A stretch of DNA of 64,000 bases from an uncultured Prevotella sp. (lineage in GTDB: Bacteria; Bacteroidota; Bacteroidia; Bacteroidales; Bacteroidaceae): NCBI GenBank assembly GCA_900550035.1, contig URQS01000006.1, positions 19,887-83,886 on the forward strand, in the 5' to 3' direction. Below, piece by piece: positions 8,681 through 17,323 of the stretch. The translations under genes and the position numbers were made by a program. The notes under the pieces were generated by a model. It saw only the letters and a program-made list of their open reading frames with translations. It was not told the origin of the DNA and searched no databases. Position 1 is the stretch's first letter. The number at the start of each line of letters is the position of its first letter.

Positions 8681-10114
8681 TCAATGCTTGTTGACAGTAT
8701 TAAGCACCTCACGGTTGACATGCACTGCATACTTACGTCGCAAATCAGCCACCCATTTATGTTCGAGCTGCTCCTGAAGGTCGGATACTACCAGTTCACG
8801 TACATCAGCATATGTCTGCGGACGCTTTATCTTCTTGCCGAAAGTTCCTTCAAATTTATATACATTATCAATAACGGGTTTCGCTTTTGTCTTGTCAATA
8901 CCAAACTCAGCACGGTCTACCGTGGCATTGTCGCCCTTGGCAAAGATGCCTATTGTGGCCTTGATGCGTTCTGTAGAGTCGTTAAACTGTGTCTTCAGCG
9001 CCTCAGCCCATTTGTCGAAAGGCGTTGAGCGCAGCAGTTTTCTCACAGCCTCGGCATCTGCCTGATTGCGTGTATAGAATGCCACTCCCTTGAATCGAGG
9101 TTCAGCCCACGCATATTTCTTGCGGTTCTTCTTGAAGTAGGCTTGCTGTGCCTTGGTGTCGTTGGCGGCACGTTCCCACACTGTGCGGTTTGAGATTTCG
9201 TACAGCAGGAGTCCGTCGTGATACTCGCGTATCAGTCCGTTCATCTCCGGCGACTTCTCTTTCAGTTCCTCTGTACGGCGTTCAATCACCTGTTCGGGTG
9301 TAAGTGCCGGCTTCGATAGCTTGGCTATGGAGTCGATACGTTGCGAGATTATGCGCTCGCGCAGTCCGCGGCTTTCGATAAATCGGCGTATATCGGCTCT
9401 TACTGAGTCGTATGGAAAGAAGTTGCCCCTGTCTATTACTCTTATAATATGGTATCCGAACGGCGTTAGGAACGGCTTTGATGTCTCGCCCTTCTTCAAG
9501 GCATACGCCTGGTCTTCAAACTCCTTTATAGTCTGTCCGCGCTGTATCCACGACAGATCGCCTCCGCGCATGCCCGAGGCCTTGTCGTCAGACAGTCGGC
9601 GTGCCATGTCGCCGAAGTCGGCACCTGCCATCAGGGCTTTATATATAGAATCTGCCTTGAGAGATGCGGTGCGCTGTAGCTGGGCGTCAGCCTGCTGCGA
9701 CAGCGCCACGAGGATGTGCAACGGATGCACCAGTCCGCCCCCGGCGTCGATTCGTGTCTGTGTCTGCTTGTATATGTTACGTGCCTCGCGCTCTATGTCG
9801 TCGTCGACGATGAACGTAGGACGTATCTGTTGGTCGCGATACATGAGAAATTCCTTGCGAAATGCGGCTGTGGTATCAATGCCTGCCTCTTCGGCGGCTA
9901 TCACCTTCAGCTTGTAGTTGACAAACAGGTCGACATATTCGTCTATGCTCTTCTTGTCTATCGTTGTCTCAGCTGCATTCTTATTGTAGGCATACTCAAA
10001 CTCCGACCGTGTGACGTTCTTGCCACCGATGGTCATTATTATCGGGTCGGCGGTCTGGGCGAATGCGCTGCCTGCCATAAGCGACATAGCAACCAACAGT
10101 GATTTTATCTTCAT
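8681..10114 (-). CDS. Parvulin-type peptidyl-prolyl isomerase, periplasmic
   Basis: The 477-residue protein carries a signal peptide (MKIKSLLVAMSLMAGSAFAQ). One clear rotamase domain spans about 125-230, with ILVALSQQADAQ, DDKASGMRGGDLSWIQRGQ and TPFGYHIIRVIDRG. A long helical C-terminal half follows, with a second, degenerate isomerase-like region. It is expected to be a periplasmic folding factor for outer-membrane proteins, working with the SurA-like protein encoded next. It is separated from guaB by 168 bases containing a hairpin, so the envelope genes may be transcribed apart from guaB. Confidence 0.88.
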   Translation of the reverse strand: MKIKSLLVAMSLMAGSAFAQTADPIIMTIGGKNVTRSEFEYAYNKNAAETTIDKKSIDEYVDLFVNYKLKVIAAEEAGIDTTAAFRKEFLMYRDQQIRPTFIVDDDIEREARNIYKQTQTRIDAGGGLVHPLHILVALSQQADAQLQRTASLKADSIYKALMAGADFGDMARRLSDDKASGMRGGDLSWIQRGQTIKEFEDQAYALKKGETSKPFLTPFGYHIIRVIDRGNFFPYDSVRADIRRFIESRGLRERIISQRIDSIAKLSKPALTPEQVIERRTEELKEKSPEMNGLIREYHDGLLLYEISNRTVWERAANDTKAQQAYFKKNRKKYAWAEPRFKGVAFYTRNQADAEAVRKLLRSTPFDKWAEALKTQFNDSTERIKATIGIFAKGDNATVDRAEFGIDKTKAKPVIDNVYKFEGTFGKKIKRPQTYADVRELVVSDLQEQLEHKWVADLRRKYAVHVNREVLNTVNKH

Positions 10115-10170
10115 CGTATGTAAATATGGAGAATCCTCCTTAATTTATAGTTACATTATAACCCGTGAAA

Positions 10171-10219
10171 GCAATGGTCCGTGTCGCAGCCTTATACAGT
10201 CTGCGACACAAGCCATTGC
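10171..10219 (-). terminator. Two-part hairpin downstream of guaB
   Basis: GCAATGG pairs with CCATTGC (outer 7 bp) and GTGTCGCAG with CTGCGACAC (inner 9 bp). The stem is strong, but on the minus strand only three T follow, so it may be a weak terminator or an mRNA-processing or stability element. Confidence 0.5.
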
Positions 10220-10282
10220 CTTTTATGCTTTTGCCCTATATTTAGGGTTTCGCGTTGTCATGTTCGTAATGCCACAGTGTGA

Positions 10283-11761
10283 TTACTGCGGACGTGAGTA
10301 GTTAGGAGCCTCGCTTGTGATGGTGATGTCGTGAGGATGACTCTCAAGCACACCAGCGTTGGTGATGCGTGTGAACTTGGCGTTGTGCATTGCCTCGATT
10401 GTTCCGGCACCACAGTAGCCCATACCTGAGCGCAGACCACCGATGAGCTGATAGATAACTTCCTGCACTGTGCCCTTGTAAGGTACGCGTCCGGCGATGC
10501 CTTCCGGCACGAGCTTCTTCACGTCGGCTGTTCCTGCCTGGAAGTAGCGGTCCTTTGAGCCATTCTCCATAGCCTCAAGCGAACCCATACCACGATAGCT
10601 CTTGAACTTACGTCCGTTGAAGATGATGGTGTCACCGGGGCTCTCCTCTGTACCTGCTACGAGCGAACCGATCATTACCGAGCTACCGCCAGCGGCAATA
10701 GCCTTGACAACGTCGCCTGAGTAGCGCAAGCCTCCGTCGGCAATCAAAGGTACTCCTGTGTCCTTCAAGGCTGAGTAAACGTCGTATACAGCGCTGAGCT
10801 GCGGAACACCTACGCCAGCTACGACACGTGTTGTACAGATTGAGCCAGGACCGATACCTACCTTAACGGCGTCAGCACCATTGTCTACGAGCATGCGAGC
10901 AGCCTCGCCTGTAGCCACATTACCTACAACGATGTCTACGTTGGGGAATGAAGCCTTTGCCTCGCGCAACTTCTCGATAACGTACTTAGAGTGTCCGTGT
11001 GCTGTATCGATAACGATAGCGTCGGCACCAGCCTCAACGAGTGCGCTCATACGGTCGAGTGTGTCTACTGTCACACCTACACCGGCAGCTACACGCAGAC
11101 GACCCTTCTCGTCCTTGCAAGCCATTGGCTTGTCCTTTGCCTTTGTGATGTCCTTATAGGTGATAAGACCTACGAGGTGGTTCTCGGCATCAACAACGGG
11201 CAACTTCTCAATCTTGTTCGACTGCAGAATGTCGGCAGCAGCTGAGAGGTCGGTCTTGATGTGAGTGGTCACGAGGTTCTCTTTTGTCATCACGTCGTCG
11301 ATGAGCTTGTCGAGATGACGCTCAAAGCGAAGGTCGCGGTTAGTAACGATACCTACGAGATGGCACTCTTCGTCAACAACGGGTATACCTCCGATGTGAT
11401 ACTCGGCCATCATGTCGAGAGCATCCTTTACTGTCTTGCCACGGCGGATTGTCACCGGGTCGTAAATCATGCCGTTCTCGGCACGCTTAACGATGGCAAC
11501 CTGACGCGCCTGGTCCTCGATTGACATGTTCTTGTGAATAACACCAATACCGCCTTCGCGTGCGATGGCAATAGCCATAGCCGACTCCGTTACGGTGTCC
11601 ATGGCTGCTGTGACAAAGGGCACATTCAGGCTGATGTTACGAGAGAACTTGGTTTTCAACTCTACCGTCTTGGGCAGTACCTCTGAATAAGCGGGGATAA
11701 GAAGGACGTCATCGTAAGTGAGACCGTCCATTACAATTTTATCAGCAACAAATGATGACAT
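10283..11761 (-). CDS. guaB: Inosine-5'-monophosphate dehydrogenase
   Basis: The 492-residue protein is full length. It has a split TIM barrel with two CBS domains inserted (about 95-215), the GIGPGSICTT loop with catalytic Cys309, and the flap region with SYRGMGSLEAM. It oxidises IMP to XMP with NAD, the committed step to GMP. CBS domains usually let purine nucleotides modulate the enzyme. The gene has its own -7 element upstream, and the unrelated envelope genes lie downstream. Confidence 0.97.
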   Translation of the reverse strand: MSSFVADKIVMDGLTYDDVLLIPAYSEVLPKTVELKTKFSRNISLNVPFVTAAMDTVTESAMAIAIAREGGIGVIHKNMSIEDQARQVAIVKRAENGMIYDPVTIRRGKTVKDALDMMAEYHIGGIPVVDEECHLVGIVTNRDLRFERHLDKLIDDVMTKENLVTTHIKTDLSAAADILQSNKIEKLPVVDAENHLVGLITYKDITKAKDKPMACKDEKGRLRVAAGVGVTVDTLDRMSALVEAGADAIVIDTAHGHSKYVIEKLREAKASFPNVDIVVGNVATGEAARMLVDNGADAVKVGIGPGSICTTRVVAGVGVPQLSAVYDVYSALKDTGVPLIADGGLRYSGDVVKAIAAGGSSVMIGSLVAGTEESPGDTIIFNGRKFKSYRGMGSLEAMENGSKDRYFQAGTADVKKLVPEGIAGRVPYKGTVQEVIYQLIGGLRSGMGYCGAGTIEAMHNAKFTRITNAGVLESHPHDITITSEAPNYSRPQ

Positions 11762-11784
11762 ATAACTTAAAAATTTATTGCGTG

Positions 11785-11792
11785 CAAATTTA
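11785..11792 (-). promoter_or_regulatory. -7 element TAAATTTG of guaB
   Basis: TAAATTTG on the minus strand fits TAnnTTTG, 23 bases before the guaB start. A -33 element was not evident. Confidence 0.5.
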
Positions 11793-11881
11793 GCAATAAA
11801 AATCCAATCGGGGGCATTTTATCACGACTTTATTTCGAGCGTTAATGCAAATTAACGGCTTTGGCAGCTGAGTTGATGTTA

Positions 11882-11983
11882 GTTGAGAGTTGAGAGTTGA
11901 AAGTTGAGAGTTATGATATGTTTTGTTTGCAATACCTTTATTATATATGGTAATCATAACTCTCAACTTTCAACTCTCAACTC
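11882..11983. repeat. 31-bp perfect inverted repeat built of 7-bp units (guaB-recQ gap)
   Basis: Positions 11887-11917 and 11953-11983 are exact reverse complements over 31 bp. Each arm is made of near-identical heptads GTTGAGA/GTTGAAA. The 35-base loop is AT-rich. The array lies downstream of recQ and upstream of the guaB promoter, and would form a long hairpin in recQ read-through RNA. Confidence 0.9.
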
Positions 11984-12014
11984 TAAACTCTAAATCCTCA
12001 ACTCACAACTACCA

Positions 12015-12262
12015 TCAATTTCCCTGCTCCGACATAAACTTTATTCTTACTAATCGGATTTCGTTCTCTTCGTAGTCGCCGCCGAGCTCTTCCACAGCCA
12101 CTTTTATGCTGTCAGTGTCCGATTCGCGGAAATACTCGTAGATGTCGTCTACCTGGTCGTCGTCCATCACGTCCTCAAGGAAGTAGTCGATATTCACCTT
12201 GGTACCGCTGTAGACGATGGCATCGAGGTCGTCGAGCAGGTCGCTGAACTCCAGTTCAATGC
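12015..12262 (-). pseudogene. recQ: C-terminal part of RecQ, displaced by a one-base frameshift
   Basis: In the frame one base off from the main recQ frame, codons from 12260 downward read IELEFSDLLDDLDAIVYSG, continue through NIDYFLEDVMDDDQVDD, and end at a TAA at 12015. This is the usual C-terminus of Bacteroidales RecQ. A GTG at 12197 could in principle start a 60-residue peptide, but it has no independent meaning. Only two bases (12261-12262) separate the Ser codon of the main frame from the Ile codon here, so one base is missing. Confidence 0.85.
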
Positions 12263-14191
12263 CGAAGCGATGTCGTCAAGCGGCATACGACGGTCGAGAT
12301 AGTGGATTATCTTTATCTTCTTCATCGAGTCCTTGGCAACGGTGCGCACGAACATCTCCTCCGGGCGCTCAATCTCGTTGTCCGAGCAATACTGGCGTAT
12401 CAGCTCGCAGAACTCCTTGCCGTAGCGCTTCGCCTTGCCCTGACCTACGCCCTGAATGTTGCGCAGCTCCTCGATAGATACGGGATACATCGTAGCCATC
12501 TGTTCGAGCGAGATGTCCTGGAAAATGACGTAGCCCGGCAACGACAGCTTGCGTGCCATCTTACGACGCAGATCTTGCAACATGCTATAGAGCGTGGGGT
12601 CGAGTGCGGCAGCTCCGTGGTCGTCGGTCTCCTCGTCGGCATTGTCGGTGAAGTCGGTATCTTCTACATATGTGAATGGCTGCGGATTGCGCACGTAGCG
12701 CTTGCCTGCCGCCGTCACCTTAAGCAGTCCGTAGCTCTCTATGTCCTTATGTATATATCCGGCTATCATGCCCTGGCGTATCACGGGATTCCATGTCTTG
12801 GCAGGCATGTCCTCGCCGGCACCGAACTCCTCAAGCTGGTCGTGATGATGCGACACGACGTCGTCGGTAGCGCGACCCTTGATGAAGTCGATAACATAGT
12901 CCTGACGGAATCCCTCCTTCAGGGCAAGCAGCGAGCGCAGCACTATGAGTAGCGCCTCCTTACCATCGCGCTGAACCTTCGGATGCAGACAGTTGTCGCA
13001 GTTGCCACAGTTGTCCTTGGGATATTCCTCGCCGAAGTAGTGCAGCAACAGCTTGCGGCGGCACACCGACGACTCGGCATAGGCTGCCGTCTCCTGAAGC
13101 AGCTGCCTGCCTATGTCCTGTTCGGCTACTGGCTTGCCTTCCATGAATTTTTCGAGCTTCTGCAGGTCCTTATGCGAGTAGAATGCGAGGCAGATACCCT
13201 CTCCTCCGTCACGTCCGGCGCGTCCAGTCTCCTGATAGTATCCCTCCAGACTCTTGGGTATGTCGTAGTGGATTACAAATCGTACGTCGGGCTTGTCGAT
13301 GCCCATGCCGAAGGCTATGGTGGCTACAATCACGTCGATGCGTTCCATGAGGAAGTCGTCCTGTGTCTGCGAGCGTGTAGCCGAGTCGAGACCGGCATGA
13401 TAAGGTGCCGCCTTTATCTCGTTTGCCTTAAGCACAGCCGCCAGATCCTCCACCTTCTTGCGCGAGATGCAGTATACAATACCGCTCTTTCCCGCGTGTT
13501 GTTTGATGAATTTTATTATTTGCCGGTCGATGTCCTTGCTCTTCTGGCGTACCTCATAATATAAGTTGGGGCGATTGAATGACGAGCGGAACTCACGTGC
13601 CTCGCTTATGCCGAGACTCTTCTTGATGTCCATACGCACCTTGTCGGTGGCAGTGGCAGTGAGTGCTATGACTGGAGCGTTGCCAATCTTCTGTATCGTA
13701 GGGCGTATGTTGCGGTATTCCGGACGGAAGTCGTGACCCCACTCCGATATACAATGTGCCTCGTCGACGGCGTAGAATGAAATCTTGAATGAGCGGAAGA
13801 ATTCGAGGTTGTCCTCCTTGTTGAGCGACTCTGGAGCCACATACAACAGCTTGGTGCGTCCGGCATAGATGTCGCTGCGTACCTGATTGATAGCCGCCTT
13901 GTTGAGCGACGAATTGAGATAATGAGCCACGCCCGATTCCTCGCTCAGTCCGTTGATTACATCCACCTGATTCTTCATCAGCGCGATGAGCGGCGACACG
14001 ACAATGGCGGTGCCGTCCATAATGAGCGACGGCAACTGGTAGCACAGGCTTTTGCCACCTCCCGTAGGCATGAGCACAAAGGTGTCGTTGCCTTCAAGAA
14101 GATTGCTTATGATGGCTTCTTGTTCGCCCTTGAACGAGTCGAACCCGAAGTAGTGTTTCAGTTGTTCATTGAGGTTAATTGTCCCAGTCAT
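12194..14191 (-). CDS. recQ: ATP-dependent DNA helicase RecQ (main part; frameshifted near the 3' end)
   Basis: The frame encodes 665 residues. It has superfamily 2 helicase motifs: PTGGGKSLCYQLP near residue 41, and DEAH followed by CISEWGHDFR near 143. A RecQ zinc-binding region holds the Cys cluster CRRKLLLHYFG...CGNCDNC (about 375-400). An HRDC domain spans about 530-605. RecQ unwinds duplex and structured DNA for recombination repair. The last 20 or so residues (NWSSATCSTTS...) are out-of-frame translation. Restoring one base near 12261-12263 gives a 725-residue protein ending at 12015. No slippery heptamer is present at the site, so programmed frameshifting is unlikely. Sequence error or a recent mutation is more probable. 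Confidence 0.93.
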   Translation of the reverse strand: MTGTINLNEQLKHYFGFDSFKGEQEAIISNLLEGNDTFVLMPTGGGKSLCYQLPSLIMDGTAIVVSPLIALMKNQVDVINGLSEESGVAHYLNSSLNKAAINQVRSDIYAGRTKLLYVAPESLNKEDNLEFFRSFKISFYAVDEAHCISEWGHDFRPEYRNIRPTIQKIGNAPVIALTATATDKVRMDIKKSLGISEAREFRSSFNRPNLYYEVRQKSKDIDRQIIKFIKQHAGKSGIVYCISRKKVEDLAAVLKANEIKAAPYHAGLDSATRSQTQDDFLMERIDVIVATIAFGMGIDKPDVRFVIHYDIPKSLEGYYQETGRAGRDGGEGICLAFYSHKDLQKLEKFMEGKPVAEQDIGRQLLQETAAYAESSVCRRKLLLHYFGEEYPKDNCGNCDNCLHPKVQRDGKEALLIVLRSLLALKEGFRQDYVIDFIKGRATDDVVSHHHDQLEEFGAGEDMPAKTWNPVIRQGMIAGYIHKDIESYGLLKVTAAGKRYVRNPQPFTYVEDTDFTDNADEETDDHGAAALDPTLYSMLQDLRRKMARKLSLPGYVIFQDISLEQMATMYPVSIEELRNIQGVGQGKAKRYGKEFCELIRQYCSDNEIERPEEMFVRTVAKDSMKKIKIIHYLDRRMPLDDIASALNWSSATCSTTSMPSSTAVPR

Positions 14192-14208
14192 AGTAGTAAT
14201 ATTTGTAG

Positions 14209-14354
14209 AAATTAGGAGTTAGGAATTAGGAGTTAGGAATTGATTGCCATTGGCAATTTGGAATTACGGATTAGGAATTATAAATTAAGGATATAAGAGT
14301 CAAGACCAACTCCCAATTCCTAATTCCTAACTCCTAATTCCTAACTCCTAATTT
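14209..14354. repeat. 33-bp perfect inverted repeat built of 7-bp units (recQ-clpX gap)
   Basis: Positions 14209-14241 and 14322-14354 are exact reverse complements over 33 bp, composed of alternating heptads ATTAGGA and GTTAGGA. Further degenerate units lie between and after the arms. A small GCCATTGGC hairpin follows the left arm. The sequence differs from the array in the guaB-recQ gap, but the period and architecture are the same. Confidence 0.9.
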
Positions 14355-14361
14355 CCAACTT

Positions 14362-15591
14362 CTAATTCCCCAAGTTTGACTTTTCAAGTTGTTTCTTGGC
14401 ATAGTCGAGTGTCACGGTGAACTCGTCGACCTTCTTCGACGGCACCTCAAACATGGCATCCATCACAATGGCCTCCACGATAGAGCGCAGTCCACGTGCT
14501 CCGAGCTTGTACTCCACACCCTTATCTACGATAAACTCCAGAGTGTCGTCGTTGAAGTGGAGCTTGATACCGTCCATCTCAAACAGCTTCTCATACTGCT
14601 TGATGATGCTGTTCTTAGGCTCCACCAGTATTCGGCGCAGCGCCTCACGGTCGAGCGGATTGAGATAGGTGAGCACCGGCAGTCGACCGATAATCTCGGG
14701 AATCAGGCCGAACGACTTAAGGTCTTGCGGCAGGATATACTTCATGAGGTTGCCCTTGTCGAGATGGCGCACGTTCTGCACCGAGTTGAATCCCACCACA
14801 TGAGTATTCATACGCTGTGCTATCTTACGCTCGATGCCGTCGAAGGCACCGCCGCAGATAAAGAGGATATTGCGCGTGTCGACATGGATATAGTCCTGGT
14901 CGGGATGCTTGCGTCCACCCTTTGGCGGCACGTTCACCATGGTTCCCTCAAGCAGCTTGAGCAGACCCTGCTGCACACCCTCGCCACTCACGTCGCGCGT
15001 GATGCTGGGGTTGTCGGCCTTACGTGCTATCTTGTCGATCTCATCGATGAATACGATGCCACGCTCGGCTGCAGCCACGTCATAGTCTGCCACCTGAAGC
15101 AGACGCGAGAGAATACTCTCCACGTCCTCGCCCACATAGCCCGCCTCGGTGAACACCGTAGCGTCGACAATGGTGAATGGCACCTTGAGCAGCTTGGCTA
15201 TGGTGCGTGCCAGGAGGGTCTTGCCCGTACCAGTAGAGCCCACCATGATGATGTTGCTCTTCTCTATCTCCACACCGTTGTCGTCCTGCGGCTGCTGCAG
15301 ACGCTTGTAGTGGTTGTACACAGCCACCGAGAGATATTTCTTAGCCTCGTCCTGTCCTATAATATATTGGTCGAGATATTCCTTGATTTCCATAGGCTTT
15401 GGCACATCGCTCAGCGCCACGTCAAACTGCGACTTGCGCTTGCCCTTGCCGTCCGGTCCTATGCCTGCCTCGCACACTATCTGATATGCTTGCTGCGCAC
15501 ACTGGTCGCAGATGAATCCGTTGAGTCCTGTTATTAGGAAGTTGACGTCCTTCTCAGCTCTTCCGCAGAAGCTACATACTTTTCTGGCCAT
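14362..15591 (-). CDS. clpX: ATP-dependent Clp protease ATP-binding subunit ClpX
   Basis: The 409-residue protein has the N-terminal zinc-binding domain CSFCGRAEK...CDQCAQQ (residues 7-34). The AAA+ module has Walker A GSTGTGKT near 119, the substrate-gripping pore loop GYVGED near 153, Walker B IVFIDEIDK near 181, and sensor 2 GARGLRS near 365. ClpX unfolds tagged substrates and feeds them to ClpP. It starts 9 bases after the clpP stop, so the two are co-transcribed. Trigger factor, often next to clpP elsewhere, is at 45.6-47.0 kb here. Confidence 0.98.
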   Translation of the reverse strand: MARKVCSFCGRAEKDVNFLITGLNGFICDQCAQQAYQIVCEAGIGPDGKGKRKSQFDVALSDVPKPMEIKEYLDQYIIGQDEAKKYLSVAVYNHYKRLQQPQDDNGVEIEKSNIIMVGSTGTGKTLLARTIAKLLKVPFTIVDATVFTEAGYVGEDVESILSRLLQVADYDVAAAERGIVFIDEIDKIARKADNPSITRDVSGEGVQQGLLKLLEGTMVNVPPKGGRKHPDQDYIHVDTRNILFICGGAFDGIERKIAQRMNTHVVGFNSVQNVRHLDKGNLMKYILPQDLKSFGLIPEIIGRLPVLTYLNPLDREALRRILVEPKNSIIKQYEKLFEMDGIKLHFNDDTLEFIVDKGVEYKLGARGLRSIVEAIVMDAMFEVPSKKVDEFTVTLDYAKKQLEKSNLGN

Positions 15592-15600
15592 GACTACGAT

Positions 15601-16314
15601 TTACTCCTTTCCTTCGCTTTGTGCAACACCCATTTCGTCCACACCAGCGAACGAAGCCTTCTTGGTCATCACCATGTCGATCATTCCATACTCCTTAGCC
15701 TCCTCGGATGTCATCCAATAGTTGCGGTCGGAGTCCGCCCACACCTTGTCAAACGGAGTGTGCGAATGGTCGGAGATGATGGTATACAGTTCCTTCTTAT
15801 ACTTCTGTATCTCGCGTGCCTCGATTTCGATGTCCGAGGCCTGGCCCTGCACACCGCCCAGCGGCTGGTGTATCATCACGCGGCTGTGCTTCAGTGCCGA
15901 GCGTTTGCCTTCCTTGCCAGCCACGAGCAGTACGGCAGCCATCGAGGCAGCCATGCCTGTACACATAGTAGCCACGTCGCTTGTTACGAACTGCATTGTG
16001 TCGTATATGCCGAGACCTGCAGTCACGCTGCCGCCGGGTGAGTTGATGTAGATTGAAATGTCCTTGCCTGGGTCTACCGAGTCGAGATACAGCAGCTGGG
16101 CTGTGAGGGTGTTGGCTGTGTAGTCGTTAATCTCAGTGCCAAGGAAGATGATGCGGTCCATCATCAAGCGCGAGAACACGTCCATCTGAGTGACGTTCAA
16201 CTGACGTTCCTCAAGAATGTACGGGTTGAGATACTGCGCCTGGGCTCTCATCACATCGTCGAGCACCATTCCGCTCATGCCGCGGCTGGTAGCGAATTTT
16301 CTGAAGTCGTTCAT
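15601..16314 (-). CDS. clpP: ATP-dependent Clp protease proteolytic subunit ClpP
   Basis: I place the start at 16314 (MNDFRKFATS), giving 237 residues. The frame is open to 16455, but the extra 47 codons overlap the promoter and are not ClpP-like. Catalytic residues are Ser124 in GMAASMAA, His149 in VMIHQPLGG and probably Asp196 in SDRNYWM. INSPGGSV is also present. The subunit forms the tetradecameric protease chamber that partners ClpX, encoded directly downstream. A clear TTG-N19-TATCTTTG promoter lies about 85 bases before the start. Confidence 0.97.
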   Translation of the reverse strand: MNDFRKFATSRGMSGMVLDDVMRAQAQYLNPYILEERQLNVTQMDVFSRLMMDRIIFLGTEINDYTANTLTAQLLYLDSVDPGKDISIYINSPGGSVTAGLGIYDTMQFVTSDVATMCTGMAASMAAVLLVAGKEGKRSALKHSRVMIHQPLGGVQGQASDIEIEAREIQKYKKELYTIISDHSHTPFDKVWADSDRNYWMTSEEAKEYGMIDMVMTKKASFAGVDEMGVAQSEGKE

Positions 16315-16398
16315 ATGAATATTATCTTTTCTATCTGAATCTATCTGTGTATTATATATAAATAATGTAGAGAACACAACCGTTTGCCCTACATTATA

Positions 16399-16428
16399 CA
16401 AAGATACAAAAAAAATATTACAACCCAA
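16399..16428 (-). promoter_or_regulatory. clpP-clpX promoter
   Basis: On the minus strand TTG (16426-16428) is followed after exactly 19 bases by TATCTTTG (16399-16406). This is the Bacteroidetes sigma-ABfr -33/-7 arrangement. Confidence 0.72.
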
Positions 16429-16880
16429 TTTTTTAACACAGATATTTTCAAACACTACCTCAACAACTCAACCGGCGACTTGTCCCCAATACAATATTTG
16501 CATTTCTAACCGCTCAAAACTGCGAGCTGAACGCACTAAGAAATCTTTGGCTCGAAATTCGTGAGTTTTGAGCATGCTGTGATATCAAGTTAGTAATCAA
16601 CGCATTACGAACTTAACTGCGTTTGTATGCATTTTTTAGGAACCAAAAAACAGTCGTTTTTATAGCAAATGGACTACTTTTGATCTCCATTAAGGCTCCA
16701 TTTGCACGGCAAAAGTTGTCCCGTTGCACTCCAAAAGTAGTCCTTTTGCATTGCAACGGAGGCCCGATTGGTGGAAAACATGGCTGCGGACACTGCGAAA
16801 CACCGCAAAAACGATTCGCGAAATCTCTAGAATCAATTTTTTGTTTGTAACAATTTTTTACTGTCTGTACGATATTTGCA
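16429..16880. other. Long non-coding gap between the clpP promoter and the MerR-type gene with nested palindromes
   Basis: No credible gene lies here. Two structured blocks are visible. Block one is 16512-16573: GCTCAAAACT pairs with AGTTTTGAGC, with CGAGC/GCTCG nested inside. Block two is 16671-16759: GGACTACTTTTG pairs exactly with CAAAAGTAGTCC at 16732-16743. A near copy CAAAAGTTGTCC lies between them at 16710-16721, and CCGTTGCA (16721-16728) pairs with TGCAACGG (16752-16759). The second block looks like a mobile or dispersed palindromic element, the first like a possible structured RNA. Confidence 0.6.
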
Positions 16881-17228
16881 TCATACCAGCGTGTCCAATC
16901 GACGCTTCAACTCCTTCAGTTCGTCGCGCACCGAAATCAGCGTGGCGAGTATGTCCGAACTCTTGTCCACCCCGGCGCGGTTCTTGTTGAGCATCTTGCG
17001 TGCAGCGGCAATCTTGAAGCCACGCACCTTGACAAGATTGTGTATGGTGCGTATCTGCTCAATATCCTTCTCGGTATATTGACGCACGCTCTGACCCACG
17101 GTCTTGGGTTTGAGATGCGGAAATTCCGTCTCCCAGTAGCGCAGTGTCGACTCACGCACATCGAACATTGCAGCCACCTCCTTTATGGAGTAGTATAATT
17201 TCACATTCTTGTTGGTATTCAGTGCCAT
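16881..17228 (-). CDS. MerR-family transcriptional regulator (no effector domain)
   Basis: The 115-residue protein has a winged-helix MerR DNA-binding domain (about 12-80), with YYSIKEVAAMFDVRESTLRYWE and RQYTEKDIEQIRTIHNLV. A short dimerisation coiled coil follows (about 90-115). The length leaves no room for a ligand-binding domain, and there is no conserved Cys pair for metal sensing. It diverges from alaS, and the two promoters overlap base for base, so it is well placed to regulate itself and alaS. The target is inferred from position only. Confidence 0.88.
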   Translation of the reverse strand: MALNTNKNVKLYYSIKEVAAMFDVRESTLRYWETEFPHLKPKTVGQSVRQYTEKDIEQIRTIHNLVKVRGFKIAAARKMLNKNRAGVDKSSDILATLISVRDELKELKRRLDTLV

Positions 17229-17243
17229 ATTTAAATTAATTTA

Positions 17244-17275
17244 TTTGCAAAAATAACCAAAACAGAGTACCTTTG
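17244..17275 (+). promoter_or_regulatory. alaS promoter, interlocked with the merR-type promoter
   Basis: TTTG at 17244-17247 is followed after 20 bases by TACCTTTG at 17268-17275. The leader to the alaS start is about 40 bases. Confidence 0.75.
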
Positions 17276-17279
17276 CAAA
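17248..17279 (-). promoter_or_regulatory. Promoter of the MerR-type gene, interlocked with the alaS promoter
   Basis: On the minus strand TTTG (17276-17279) precedes TATTTTTG (17248-17255) by exactly 20 bases. Each element of one promoter directly abuts an element of the other, so both polymerases cannot bind at once. Confidence 0.72.
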
Positions 17280-17323
17280 CGTTTTAAGAAGAATTTAATA
17301 CAAAGTACGTAATATTATATAAT

